DNA from: Streptomyces sp. Q6 | GTDB taxonomy: Bacteria; Actinomycetota; Actinomycetes; Streptomycetales; Streptomycetaceae | Assembly: GCF_036967205.1 (NCBI RefSeq) | Contig: NZ_CP146022.1 | Location: 1,116,001 to 1,180,000 of the forward strand | Reading direction: 5' to 3' | Length of the DNA stretch: 64,000 nt | Position numbers and translations under genes: made by a program | Notes under the pieces: model-generated | The model's input: the letters and a program-made list of their open reading frames with translations, nothing else | Told to the model about the DNA's origin: nothing | The model's database searches: none | Shown: piece after piece, positions 1-7,228 of the stretch | Position numbering within the stretch: position 1 is the stretch's first letter | Layout: every line of letters starts with the position of its first letter

Positions 1-11
1 GTGACGACCCG

Positions 12-1367
12 ATGACCGAAGTACTCCTGCTCGCCGTCGCAGTCCTGCTGTCGCTGGCCTGCGGCGCCTTCGTGGCGGCGGAGTTCTCGCTCACCACCGT
101 CGAGCGCGGCGATCTGGAAGACGCCGTCGAGCGCGGTGAGCGCGGCGCCGCCAGCGCCCTCAAAGCCGTACGGAATCTGACGTTCCAGCTGTCCGGCGCC
201 CAGCTCGGCATCACCGTCACCAACCTCGTCGTCGGCATGCTCGCCGAGCCGTCCATCGGCAAGCTCATCGCCGGGCCGCTGAAGTCGTTGGGCGTGCCCG
301 CCTCGGCGTCCTCGTCGGTCGCGCTGGTGATCGGCACCGCCCTGTCGACCGTGTTCCTGATGGTCGTCGGGGAGCTCGTCCCGAAGAACTGGGCGATCTC
401 GTCACCGCTGGCGGTCTCCAAGCGGGTGGCGACGCCGCAGCGCTGGTTCAGCGCCGCGTTCCGCCCGTTCATCACGCATCTGAACAACACCGCGAACCGG
501 CTCGTCCGCCGTTTCGGCATCGAGCCCACCGAGGAGCTGGCCTCCGCGCGCAGCCCGCAGGAGCTCATGGCGCTCGCCCGGCACTCCGCGAAGGCGGGCG
601 CGCTGGAGGCGGACACCGCCGAGCTGTTCGTGCGGACGCTGAACCTGGCCGACCTGACCGCGGAGAACGTGATGACGCCGCGCGTCCAGGTCGTCGCCCT
701 CGACCTCCAGGCCACCTGCGAGGACGTGGCGAACGCGACGCGCGCCACCGGCCTGTCCCGGTTCCCCGTCTACCGCGGCAACCTCGACTCGGTCGTCGGC
801 GTCGTCCACATCAAGGACGTCCTCGCCGTGCCCGACGAGGAGCGGGGCCGCAAGCGCGTGTCCGACCTGCTGCGCGAGCCGCTGCTCGTCCCCGAGACAC
901 TGACGGTGGAGCGGTTGCTCGACCGGCTCTCCGGCAAGCGCACGATGGCCGTGGTGATCGACGAGTACGGCGGCACGGCCGGCGTCGCCACCCTGGAGGA
1001 CATCGTCGAGGAGGTCGTCGGCGAGGTCCGGGACGAGCACGACCCGCACGAGACGCCCGACATCGCGCCCGCCGGCACCGACGAGGAGGGCCGCACCCTG
1101 TACTCGGCCGACGGCGCCGCCCGCACCGACCAGCTCGCGCGGGTCGGGATGCGGGTGCCCGACGGCCCGTACGAGACGCTGGCCGGGCTCGTCGCGAACG
1201 AGCTGGGCCGCATCCCGGACGTCGGTGACAGCGCCGAGGTCGTGGGCTGGCGGCTCGACGTCGTGGACGCGCACGGGCACCGCGCGGCGCGCGTCCTGCT
1301 GCACGCCCCACCGAGCACGGACACGGACACCGATACGGACCACGGGACGAAGGGGGCGGCCCGATGA
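12..1367 (+). CDS. Hemolysin C/CorC-family membrane protein (CNNM, DUF21-CBS-CorC_HlyC)
   Basis: This 451-aa integral membrane protein probably acts in cation (Mg2+/Co2+) homeostasis. The DUF21 transmembrane region covers residues ~1-200 and starts with a hydrophobic helix right at the N-terminus. Paired CBS domains cover ~220-335 (ENVMTPRVQVVALD begins the first) and an acidic CorC_HlyC domain covers ~355-440. It is full length for the family. A TGA at 13-15 overlaps the ATG, so an upstream gene outside the window may end here by a 4-nt overlap. It overlaps the next, paralogous gene by 4 nt, so the two are co-transcribed and may form a heteromer. The transported ion cannot be told from sequence. 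Confidence 0.9.
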   Translation: MTEVLLLAVAVLLSLACGAFVAAEFSLTTVERGDLEDAVERGERGAASALKAVRNLTFQLSGAQLGITVTNLVVGMLAEPSIGKLIAGPLKSLGVPASASSSVALVIGTALSTVFLMVVGELVPKNWAISSPLAVSKRVATPQRWFSAAFRPFITHLNNTANRLVRRFGIEPTEELASARSPQELMALARHSAKAGALEADTAELFVRTLNLADLTAENVMTPRVQVVALDLQATCEDVANATRATGLSRFPVYRGNLDSVVGVVHIKDVLAVPDEERGRKRVSDLLREPLLVPETLTVERLLDRLSGKRTMAVVIDEYGGTAGVATLEDIVEEVVGEVRDEHDPHETPDIAPAGTDEEGRTLYSADGAARTDQLARVGMRVPDGPYETLAGLVANELGRIPDVGDSAEVVGWRLDVVDAHGHRAARVLLHAPPSTDTDTDTDHGTKGAAR

Positions 1368-2377
1368 CCGCGATCCAATTGCTGATCGGCCTGCTCACGC
1401 TGGTCGTCAACGCCTTCTTCGTGGGCGCCGAGTTCGCCCTGATCTCCGTGCGCCGCAGCCAGATCGAGCCCCACGCGGAGAACGGGAACCGCCGGGCGCG
1501 CAGCGTCCTGTGGGGTCTGGAGCACGTGTCGGCGATGCTCGCCGCGGCCCAGCTCGGCATCACGCTGTGCACGCTGGTGCTCGGCATCGTCGCCGAGCCG
1601 GCCATCGCGCACCTGCTGGAGCCCGCGTTCGACGCGGCCGGGGTGCCGCACGGTCTGGTCCACCCGATCTCGTTCGTGATCGCGCTGACCGTGGCCACGT
1701 ATCTGCACATGCTCCTCGGCGAGATGGTCCCGAAGAACATCGCGCTCGCCGAGCCGGAGCGCTCGGCGCTGCTGCTCGGACCGCCGCTCGTCGCCCTGGC
1801 CCGCGCGCTGCGCCCGGTGATCTTCACGGTCAACGCCTTCGCGAACGCGCTGCTCAAGCTGTTGCGGGTCGAGGTGAAGGACGAGGTCTCGGCGACGTTC
1901 TCGGACGACGAGCTCGCCCGGATCGTCAAGGACTCCTCGGCGGCCGGCCTGATCGACGACCGTGCGCAGGAGCGGCTGCACGACGCGCTGGAGCTGGGCC
2001 GGCGCCCGGTCAAGGACGTCGTCCTGCCGCTGGAGAAGGTCGTCTACGCGCGCGTGGGCGTCACGCCCGAGCAGTTGGAGCGGCTGTCGGCCGAGTCCGG
2101 CTTCTCGCGCTTCCCCGTCGTCGACGAGGGCCGGCGCATCGTCGGCTATCTGCACGTCAAGGACGCCCTGGACGCGGCGCCGCGCGATCTGCCGTTCCGG
2201 ATCCCTGACATGCGGTCCATCGCGCGGGTGCGGGAGACGACGCCGCTCGACGACGTCCTCACCGCGATGCGCGGCAGCCGGACGCATGTGGCGGCGGTGC
2301 TCGGCGCGGACGGCCGGCTCGCCGGTCTGGTGACGATGGAGGACGTGCTGCGGGAGCTGTTCGGGCAGCCGGTCTGA
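1364..2377 (+). CDS. Second hemolysin/CNNM-family membrane protein (DUF21-CBS), short form
   Basis: This 337-aa paralogue of the preceding gene starts inside its stop codon (ATGA overlap), which indicates translational coupling. The DUF21 membrane region covers residues ~1-190 (NAFFVGAEFALISVRRSQ matches the family's N-terminal helix) and a CBS pair covers ~205-335. The protein stops right after the second CBS motif (TMEDVLRELFG), so the C-terminal CorC_HlyC domain of its partner is absent. Tandem long and short CNNM genes are common in actinobacteria. A role in cation transport or its regulation is inferred from the family. Confidence 0.9.
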   Translation: MTAIQLLIGLLTLVVNAFFVGAEFALISVRRSQIEPHAENGNRRARSVLWGLEHVSAMLAAAQLGITLCTLVLGIVAEPAIAHLLEPAFDAAGVPHGLVHPISFVIALTVATYLHMLLGEMVPKNIALAEPERSALLLGPPLVALARALRPVIFTVNAFANALLKLLRVEVKDEVSATFSDDELARIVKDSSAAGLIDDRAQERLHDALELGRRPVKDVVLPLEKVVYARVGVTPEQLERLSAESGFSRFPVVDEGRRIVGYLHVKDALDAAPRDLPFRIPDMRSIARVRETTPLDDVLTAMRGSRTHVAAVLGADGRLAGLVTMEDVLRELFGQPV

Positions 2378-2408
2378 CGCCTCGGCGGCGCGGCCGGCCG
2401 CCCTGTGC

Positions 2409-2690
2409 TCAGACGGCCGGCTGCCCGCTGGGCGCCGCCGGTTCCGGGGCCGCCTGCGGCGTGGGGGTCTCCATGATCCCCGGGCCGTGGGGGCCGATGC
2501 CGGCGGTGCCGACCGCGGTGAGCACCGCGAGCAGCGTGGCGAGGCCCGCGGTGCCGAGCGCCGCGGACCAGGCCACGTCGAGCAGGTTCGTCGTGCCCGC
2601 CACGAGGACGGCGGCGAGCGCCTGCGCGAAGGTCCTGATCGCGCGCTCGGCGGTGGCTTTCCAGAAGCTGACGGTCCAGATGGTGCCCAT
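2409..2690 (-). CDS. Small holin-like membrane protein
   Basis: This 93-aa protein begins MGTIWTVSFWKATAERAIRT and has two hydrophobic segments (about residues 18-37 and 43-65), followed by a Pro/Ala-rich tail (TPTPQAAPEPAAPSG). The layout matches the small r1t-type holin proteins that Streptomyces genomes carry outside prophages. I chose the ATG at 2690 because a GGGGGAG Shine-Dalgarno lies just upstream; a longer reading would run into a tandem-repeat region. No lysin or phage gene is nearby, so a lysis role is unlikely and the real function is unknown. Confidence 0.75.
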   Translation of the reverse strand: MGTIWTVSFWKATAERAIRTFAQALAAVLVAGTTNLLDVAWSAALGTAGLATLLAVLTAVGTAGIGPHGPGIMETPTPQAAPEPAAPSGQPAV

Positions 2691-2731
2691 GTCGTACTCC
2701 CCCGTTCCCTGCGCTTCCTCGCTTCTGTGCG

Positions 2732-2806
2732 GTACGTCGGTGCCGTGCTTCCTTATGTACGTCGGTGCCGTGCTTCCGTATGTACGTCGGTGCCGTGCTT
2801 CGGTGC
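2732..2806. repeat. Three tandem 25-bp repeats between divergent genes
   Basis: Units start at 2732, 2757 and 2782. All share GTACGTCGGTGCCGTGCTTC and differ only in the last five bases. The array lies between the divergent starts of the holin-like gene (2690) and the SGNH hydrolase gene (2893), so it sits in or beside their promoters. A regulatory role is possible but not shown. Confidence 0.85.
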
Positions 2807-2892
2807 TTGCTTTTGGCATACCGCCGCCGTGGGGCACTGCCCAGACCTGCGGCGTACGTAGCTGGGGCGGTCGGGTTACGATCGCAGGCGCC

Positions 2893-3690
2893 ATGCAGAT
2901 GAATGCCAACTACACCAGCCTCGTCGCGGTCGGCGACTCCTTCACCGAGGGCATGTCGGACCTGCTGCCCGACGGCACCTATCGCGGCTGGGCCGACCTT
3001 CTGGCCGGCCGGATGGCCGCACGCAGCCCCGGCTTCCGCTACGCGAACCTCGCCGTGCGCGGAAAGCTCATCCAGCAGATCGTCGACGAGCAGGTCGACG
3101 TGGCCGCCTCGATGAAGGCCGACGTGGTGACGCTGGTGGGCGGCCTGAACGACACCCTGCGCCCCAAGTGCGACATGGTCCGCGTACGCGACCTGCTCAC
3201 CGAGGCCGTCGAGCGGCTCGCCCCGTCCTGCGAGCGGCTGGTCCTGATGCGCAGCCCGGGGCGGAACGGTCCGGTCATGGAGCGGTTCCGGCCGCGCATG
3301 GAGGAACTCTTCACCTGCATCGACGACCTCGCGGCGCGGCACGACGCCGTGGTCGTCGACCTGTACGGGGCTCCGGTCCTCGGCGATCAGCGGCTGTGGG
3401 ACGTGGACCGGCTGCACCTGACGCCGGAGGGGCACCGCCGGGTCGCCGAGGCGGTGTGGCAGTCCCTCGGGTACGAGCAGGAGGACGACTGGCGCTCCGT
3501 GCTGCCGCCGGCCGTACCGCCGAGCTGGGTGACGCGGCGCGTGGCCGACGTCCGGTTCGCCAAGCAGCATCTGGTGCCGTGGATCGGCCGACGCCTCACA
3601 GGGCGCTCGTCGGGCGACGGCCGTCCCCCGAAGCGGGCCGAGCTGGCGCCGTACTTCGGCGAGACGCAGGACCGGGCGTCGTCCTCGTAG
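2893..3690 (+). CDS. SGNH/GDSL-family hydrolase (esterase/lipase-like)
   Basis: This 265-aa protein has the SGNH blocks in order: VAVGDSFTEG with nucleophile Ser16 (block I), an oxyanion Gly in the middle, VGGLNDT (block III, Asn), and DVDRLHLTPEGH carrying the catalytic Asp and His. It has no signal peptide and is therefore probably cytoplasmic. The longer open frame upstream is rejected because it crosses the 25-bp repeats. A TACGAT -10-like hexamer at 2877-2882 lies 10 nt before the ATG and there is no clear ribosome binding site, which suggests a nearly leaderless message. An ATG two codons later is an equally possible start. The substrate is unknown. Confidence 0.88.
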   Translation: MQMNANYTSLVAVGDSFTEGMSDLLPDGTYRGWADLLAGRMAARSPGFRYANLAVRGKLIQQIVDEQVDVAASMKADVVTLVGGLNDTLRPKCDMVRVRDLLTEAVERLAPSCERLVLMRSPGRNGPVMERFRPRMEELFTCIDDLAARHDAVVVDLYGAPVLGDQRLWDVDRLHLTPEGHRRVAEAVWQSLGYEQEDDWRSVLPPAVPPSWVTRRVADVRFAKQHLVPWIGRRLTGRSSGDGRPPKRAELAPYFGETQDRASSS

Positions 3691-3754
3691 GACGCTGATC
3701 GCGGACCGCGCGGCCGATCCGCGTGATGCCGCCCCCGTCAGGTATCACGTGCCA

Positions 3755-3781
3755 CGTACCAGCTGTCCCGTACCAGCTGTC
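3755..3781. repeat. 13-bp direct repeat at the 3' end of mrpG
   Basis: CGTACCAGCTGTC occurs at 3755-3767 and again at 3769-3781, where it overlaps the mrpG stop codon. It lies between the convergent SGNH and mrpG genes. Function unknown. Confidence 0.6.
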
Positions 3782-4151
3782 AGCGAGGGGTGTCGCGTCG
3801 GCTGCCGATGGTCGGCGAGTCGGCGAGTTCGTCGAAGAGCAGGGCGCAGTCGCCGGTCTGGCCGGTGCGGTAGGCGACGCGGGCCACCAGGTGCGCGGCG
3901 ACGGGGCTGGTCAGGAGCTGGAAGAAGACGACCAGGGCGAGCGTGCCGAAGTCGCCCCACGAGCGCAGCCGCAGCTCGACCCCCGTGGCGATCAGGAGGA
4001 TGCCCAGCGTCTGCGGATTGGTCGCGGCGCTGGAGCGGGTGAGGACGTCCGGCAGCCGCAGCATTCCGATGACGCCCGTGAGGCAGAGCAGGGCACCGGC
4101 CAGGAGCAGCAGGGATCCGGCGAGATCGGCCACCTGGTTCCAGGTGTTCAC
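3780..4151 (-). CDS. mrpG: Na+/H+ antiporter subunit G
   Basis: This 123-aa protein has three transmembrane helices. GVIGMLRLPDVLTRSSAATNPQTLG matches the MnhG/PhaG core. It is the last cistron of the Mrp operon; its ATG overlaps the mrpF stop by 4 nt. Mrp complexes exchange Na+ for H+ across the membrane using the proton gradient, and subunit G is a small structural subunit. The C-terminal ~30 residues are hydrophilic and probably cytoplasmic. Confidence 0.93.
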   Translation of the reverse strand: MNTWNQVADLAGSLLLLAGALLCLTGVIGMLRLPDVLTRSSAATNPQTLGILLIATGVELRLRSWGDFGTLALVVFFQLLTSPVAAHLVARVAYRTGQTGDCALLFDELADSPTIGSRRDTPR

Positions 4152-4441
4152 GGGCCCTCCTCGGGGTCGGGGCGGTCGCGTACGGCGATGAAGCGGGCGA
4201 TGCCGACCGAGCTGGTGAAGCCGAGGAAGGCGATCACGAGCATGATCGACAGGTAGTAGCGGGTCCGGGTGGAGGCCGCCTGCACCCCGATGCCCGCGAT
4301 GATCAGAGCCGCCGCGACATCGATGGCGACGGCGCGGTCGAGCATCGAGGGGCCGCGCCGGATGCGGATCAGCAGCAGGGCGCCGGCCAGGAGGATCACC
4401 GCCAGAGCGGCGTTGAGGAGGATGTCGCCGGCCTCGGTCAC
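4148..4441 (-). CDS. mrpF: Na+/H+ antiporter subunit F
   Basis: This 97-aa protein has three transmembrane segments. RIRRGPSMLDRAVAIDV is the conserved MrpF (MnhF/PhaF) loop. The start is GTG at 4441, which overlaps the mrpE stop as GTGA; a much longer open frame upstream is only a shadow of mrpE. It sits between mrpE and mrpG as in the canonical Mrp order and is a required membrane subunit of the antiporter. Confidence 0.93.
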   Translation of the reverse strand: MTEAGDILLNAALAVILLAGALLLIRIRRGPSMLDRAVAIDVAAALIIAGIGVQAASTRTRYYLSIMLVIAFLGFTSSVGIARFIAVRDRPDPEEGP

Positions 4442-5022
4442 GTGCCCGGGTCCTTTCGTGGGGGGTGCGGAGGGCGGGAGGGAGCGGACGCGACCCGCTC
4501 GATCTCGGCGCCGGTGCCGAAGGCGCGGACGACGAGTCCCTCCAGGCGCCACACGTCGTCGCGGGTCCGGTCGAGGACGGCGGGGTCGTCGGCGTCGACC
4601 GTGTGCAGGTACAGGGTCGCGGTGGCGCCGTTGACCTCGACGAGCGCGCCGCCCGGCACGCAGGAGACGGCGACGGCGGTCGCCGCGATCATCAGGTCGG
4701 TACGGCAGCGCAGCGGGACGGCGATCACCGCCGCGGGGGGCCGGCGCCCGGCGAGGGCGTGGCGGCTCACCGCGAGGCTGGCGGCGACCATGTCGTACAG
4801 CAGGTAGCCGGCGAGTCGCAGGATGCCGAACGGGCGCAGGCGCAGGGCGAGTTCGACCCGGGGCAGCGGGAAGACGAGGCACAGGACGACGGCGATGAGG
4901 ACGCCGCCGATCAGGTTGCCCCAGTTCGGCACCGACCACAGCAGCATCCAGATCACGGTGAGCCAGACGATCAGCGGCAGGTCGATCCTGCGCCGACGGG
5001 GCTCCTGGTCAGGGGAGTTCAT
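4438..5022 (-). CDS. mrpE: Na+/H+ antiporter subunit E
   Basis: This 194-aa protein has an N-terminal charged stretch (EPRRRRIDLP), two membrane helices (residues ~15-55 and ~85-105), then a cytoplasmic domain with CVPGGALVEVNGATATLYLHTVD, the MnhE/PhaE core. It overlaps mrpD upstream and mrpF downstream by 4 nt each. The last ~30 residues are variable. It belongs to the multi-subunit Mrp antiporter. Confidence 0.93.
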   Translation of the reverse strand: MNSPDQEPRRRRIDLPLIVWLTVIWMLLWSVPNWGNLIGGVLIAVVLCLVFPLPRVELALRLRPFGILRLAGYLLYDMVAASLAVSRHALAGRRPPAAVIAVPLRCRTDLMIAATAVAVSCVPGGALVEVNGATATLYLHTVDADDPAVLDRTRDDVWRLEGLVVRAFGTGAEIERVASAPSRPPHPPRKDPGT

Positions 5023-6656
5023 CTGCCGAGCACCGCCACGACGTAAGGGGTCCTGGCCAGGAGTTCGGCGGCCGCCCGGTCGGCCAGACCGGTCAGCGGG
5101 GTGGCGAGCACGGTGTAGGAGAGCCCGAGGAGCACGGCGGCGATCGTCGCACCGGTCATCACGCGCGGGACCCGGTTGGTGGTGCGCACGCAGGAGCCGA
5201 GGGCCACGGATCCGGAGACGGCGGGCATCCCCGCGTGACCGGCCCGAGCGGCTGCCGCCCCCCGCGCGTAGCCGTCCTCGTCATCCTCGTCGTCGTCGGC
5301 ATCGTCCAACACGCTTCCCTCCAGGAGGAGTTGTGGTGGCGCCGCCCGCCAGAACGCGAGGTTCCACACCTTCGCCATCACGTACAGCGTGAGCAGGCTG
5401 GTGACGGCGCAGGCGCCGAGCAGGATGTACGCGTCGCTCCCGCCGTCGGCGGCGCCCGCCCGCATCAGGCCGAGCTTGCCGAGGAAGCCGGACAGCGGCG
5501 GGATCCCGGCGAGGTTCATCGCGGGCACGAACCACAGCGCGGCCAGCAGCGGCGCCGCGCGGGCCACTCCGCCCAACCGGGTCAACTCCGTGGTCCCATA
5601 CCGCTTTTCGAGCAGTCCCGCGGCCAGGAAGAGGGTCGTCTGTACGGTGATGTGGTGCGCCGTGTAGACGATGGCGCCGCCGATGCCGCCCCGGCCGCCG
5701 AGCGCGATGCCGTACAGCATGAAGCCGATGTGGCTGACGAGGGTGAAGGACAGCAGTCGTTTGAGGTCGGTCTGGGCGACAGCGCCGAGGATGCCGATCA
5801 GCAGCGAGGCGAACGCGATCACCATCAGCAGGGCGGAGAGCCGGTTGCCGGGGAACAGGAGGGTGTCGGTGCGCAGTATCGAGTACACGCCGACCTTGGT
5901 GAGCAGTCCCGCGAAGACCGCCGTCACCGGGGCGGGAGCGGTCGGATAGGAGTCGGGCAGCCAGGCGGCGACGGGGAACGCGGCGGCCTTGACGCCGAAC
6001 ACGGTGAGCAGCAGCACCTCGATCAACGTCCGCACGCCGAGCGGTACTTCGGGCAGACGGACGGCGAGCTGGGCGAAGTTGACGGTGCCCGCGGCGGCAT
6101 AGGCGGCGGCGATGCCCGCGAGGAAGACGAGGGACGAGACGAGGGAGACGACCACGTACGTCGAACCGGCGCGCAGGCGCGGTTCGGTGCCGCCCACCGT
6201 GAGCAGCACGAAGCTGGCCATCAGCATGATCTCGAAGCCGACGTACAGGTTCACGAGGTCACCGGCGAGGAACGTGAGCGAGACGCCCGAGACCAGCACC
6301 AGATACGCCGGGTGGAAGACGGCGATCGGGGCGCGCTCCTCGCGGTCGGCCATGTCCTGGCCGAGTGCGTAGATCAGCACGATGAGGGTGACGGCGCCGG
6401 ACACGGTCAGCATGAGCGCGGCGAGCCGGTCGGCGACGAGCGTGACGCCGACCGGCGGCGCGAAGTCGCCGAGGTTCGCGACGAGCGGGCCGGTGCGGTC
6501 GGCCTCGACGAGGAGGACGACGTCGACGGCGAGGACGGCGGCGAGCACGCCGACGCCGATCATCCGGTGCAGCAGGCGGAGCCGGGGCCCGACGAACAGG
6601 CTCAGGCCGCACGCGGCCAGGGGCAGCACGACGGGCAGCGGGACGAGGGCGTTCAC
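5019..6656 (-). CDS. mrpD: Na+/H+ antiporter subunit D
   Basis: This 545-aa polytopic protein is related to the NuoM/NuoN proton-pumping subunits of complex I. Its proton_antipo_M region includes VYVGFEIMLMASFVLL and GVKAAAFPVAAWLPDSYPTAPAP, with the conserved Lys and Pro of the ion path, and ~14 helices are expected. The start is GTG at 6656, overlapping the mrpC stop (GTGA); the upstream 23 codons of open frame are not conserved-looking. A long acidic loop (DDADDDEDDEDGYARG) sits between the last helices, an unusual insertion that probably faces the cytoplasm. Confidence 0.93.
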   Translation of the reverse strand: MNALVPLPVVLPLAACGLSLFVGPRLRLLHRMIGVGVLAAVLAVDVVLLVEADRTGPLVANLGDFAPPVGVTLVADRLAALMLTVSGAVTLIVLIYALGQDMADREERAPIAVFHPAYLVLVSGVSLTFLAGDLVNLYVGFEIMLMASFVLLTVGGTEPRLRAGSTYVVVSLVSSLVFLAGIAAAYAAAGTVNFAQLAVRLPEVPLGVRTLIEVLLLTVFGVKAAAFPVAAWLPDSYPTAPAPVTAVFAGLLTKVGVYSILRTDTLLFPGNRLSALLMVIAFASLLIGILGAVAQTDLKRLLSFTLVSHIGFMLYGIALGGRGGIGGAIVYTAHHITVQTTLFLAAGLLEKRYGTTELTRLGGVARAAPLLAALWFVPAMNLAGIPPLSGFLGKLGLMRAGAADGGSDAYILLGACAVTSLLTLYVMAKVWNLAFWRAAPPQLLLEGSVLDDADDDEDDEDGYARGAAAARAGHAGMPAVSGSVALGSCVRTTNRVPRVMTGATIAAVLLGLSYTVLATPLTGLADRAAAELLARTPYVVAVLGR

Positions 6657-7228
6657 CGGGGGTCGTTCTCCTGCCGTGCCGGGATGGGGGGTCGTGGCGG
6701 GTCCGCGCCGAGGATGTCGTCCCACAGGTCACCGGTGGCGTCGCGGGCGCGGGCCTGGAAGGCGCGCTGCTCGCGCAGCCGCCTGCGCTGGTCGCGGCGT
6801 TCGTCGCGCCAGGCGCGCGGGCCCTCGCCGCGGTGCCGTTCGCGCAGTTCGGCGCGCTCTGCGGCGATCTCCGCGCGCAGCACGACGCGCCGGTCCTCGA
6901 CGTCGTCCTGCACGAAGTCCGAGCCGGTCAGCTGGCTGCTGCGATACGCCATCGCGAGCACGAAGGCCGTGGTGGCGAGGGTGATGACGACGGCGGTGAG
7001 GGCGATGGCCTGCGGGAGCGGATCGGTGACGCGGGCGTGGGCGACACCGGGGTACAGCAGCGGCGGGAGCCCGGCCCGGCCGGTGGTGGTCAGGACGAAC
7101 AGGTTGACGCCGTTGCCGCAGATGATGATCCCGATGAGGACCTGGGTCAGGTTGCGGGTGTGGATGAGGAATCCGCCGACGGCGGTCAGGACGACGGCGC
7201 AGACCAGCAGGGTCAGGCTGAGGGTCAC
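6653..7228 (-). CDS. mrpC: Na+/H+ antiporter subunit C with long C-terminal extension
   Basis: Residues 1-115 are the three-helix MnhC/NuoK-like core (LTQVLIGIIICGNGVNLFVL). The start is GTG at 7228, overlapping the mrpA stop. At 191 aa it is well over the ~110-120 aa usual for MrpC. The extra ~75 residues are highly charged and predicted helical, rich in Arg and Glu (RRVVLRAEIAAERAELRERH), and look like a cytoplasmic coiled-coil tail. The extension stays in frame and overlaps mrpD by 4 nt, so it is real coding sequence and not a missed stop. Confidence 0.92.
   Translation of the reverse strand: MTLSLTLLVCAVVLTAVGGFLIHTRNLTQVLIGIIICGNGVNLFVLTTTGRAGLPPLLYPGVAHARVTDPLPQAIALTAVVITLATTAFVLAMAYRSSQLTGSDFVQDDVEDRRVVLRAEIAAERAELRERHRGEGPRAWRDERRDQRRRLREQRAFQARARDATGDLWDDILGADPPRPPIPARQENDPR

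Noticed and set aside
770-2287. Long minus-strand frame of 505 codons over the CNNM genes
   Set aside because: It is antisense to two clear membrane protein genes and has an Arg/Asp/His-rich composition typical of high-GC shadow frames.
2409-2690. Prophage origin for the holin-like gene
   Set aside because: No lysin, capsid or integrase gene is near; such holin-like genes are common as chromosomal singletons in Streptomyces.
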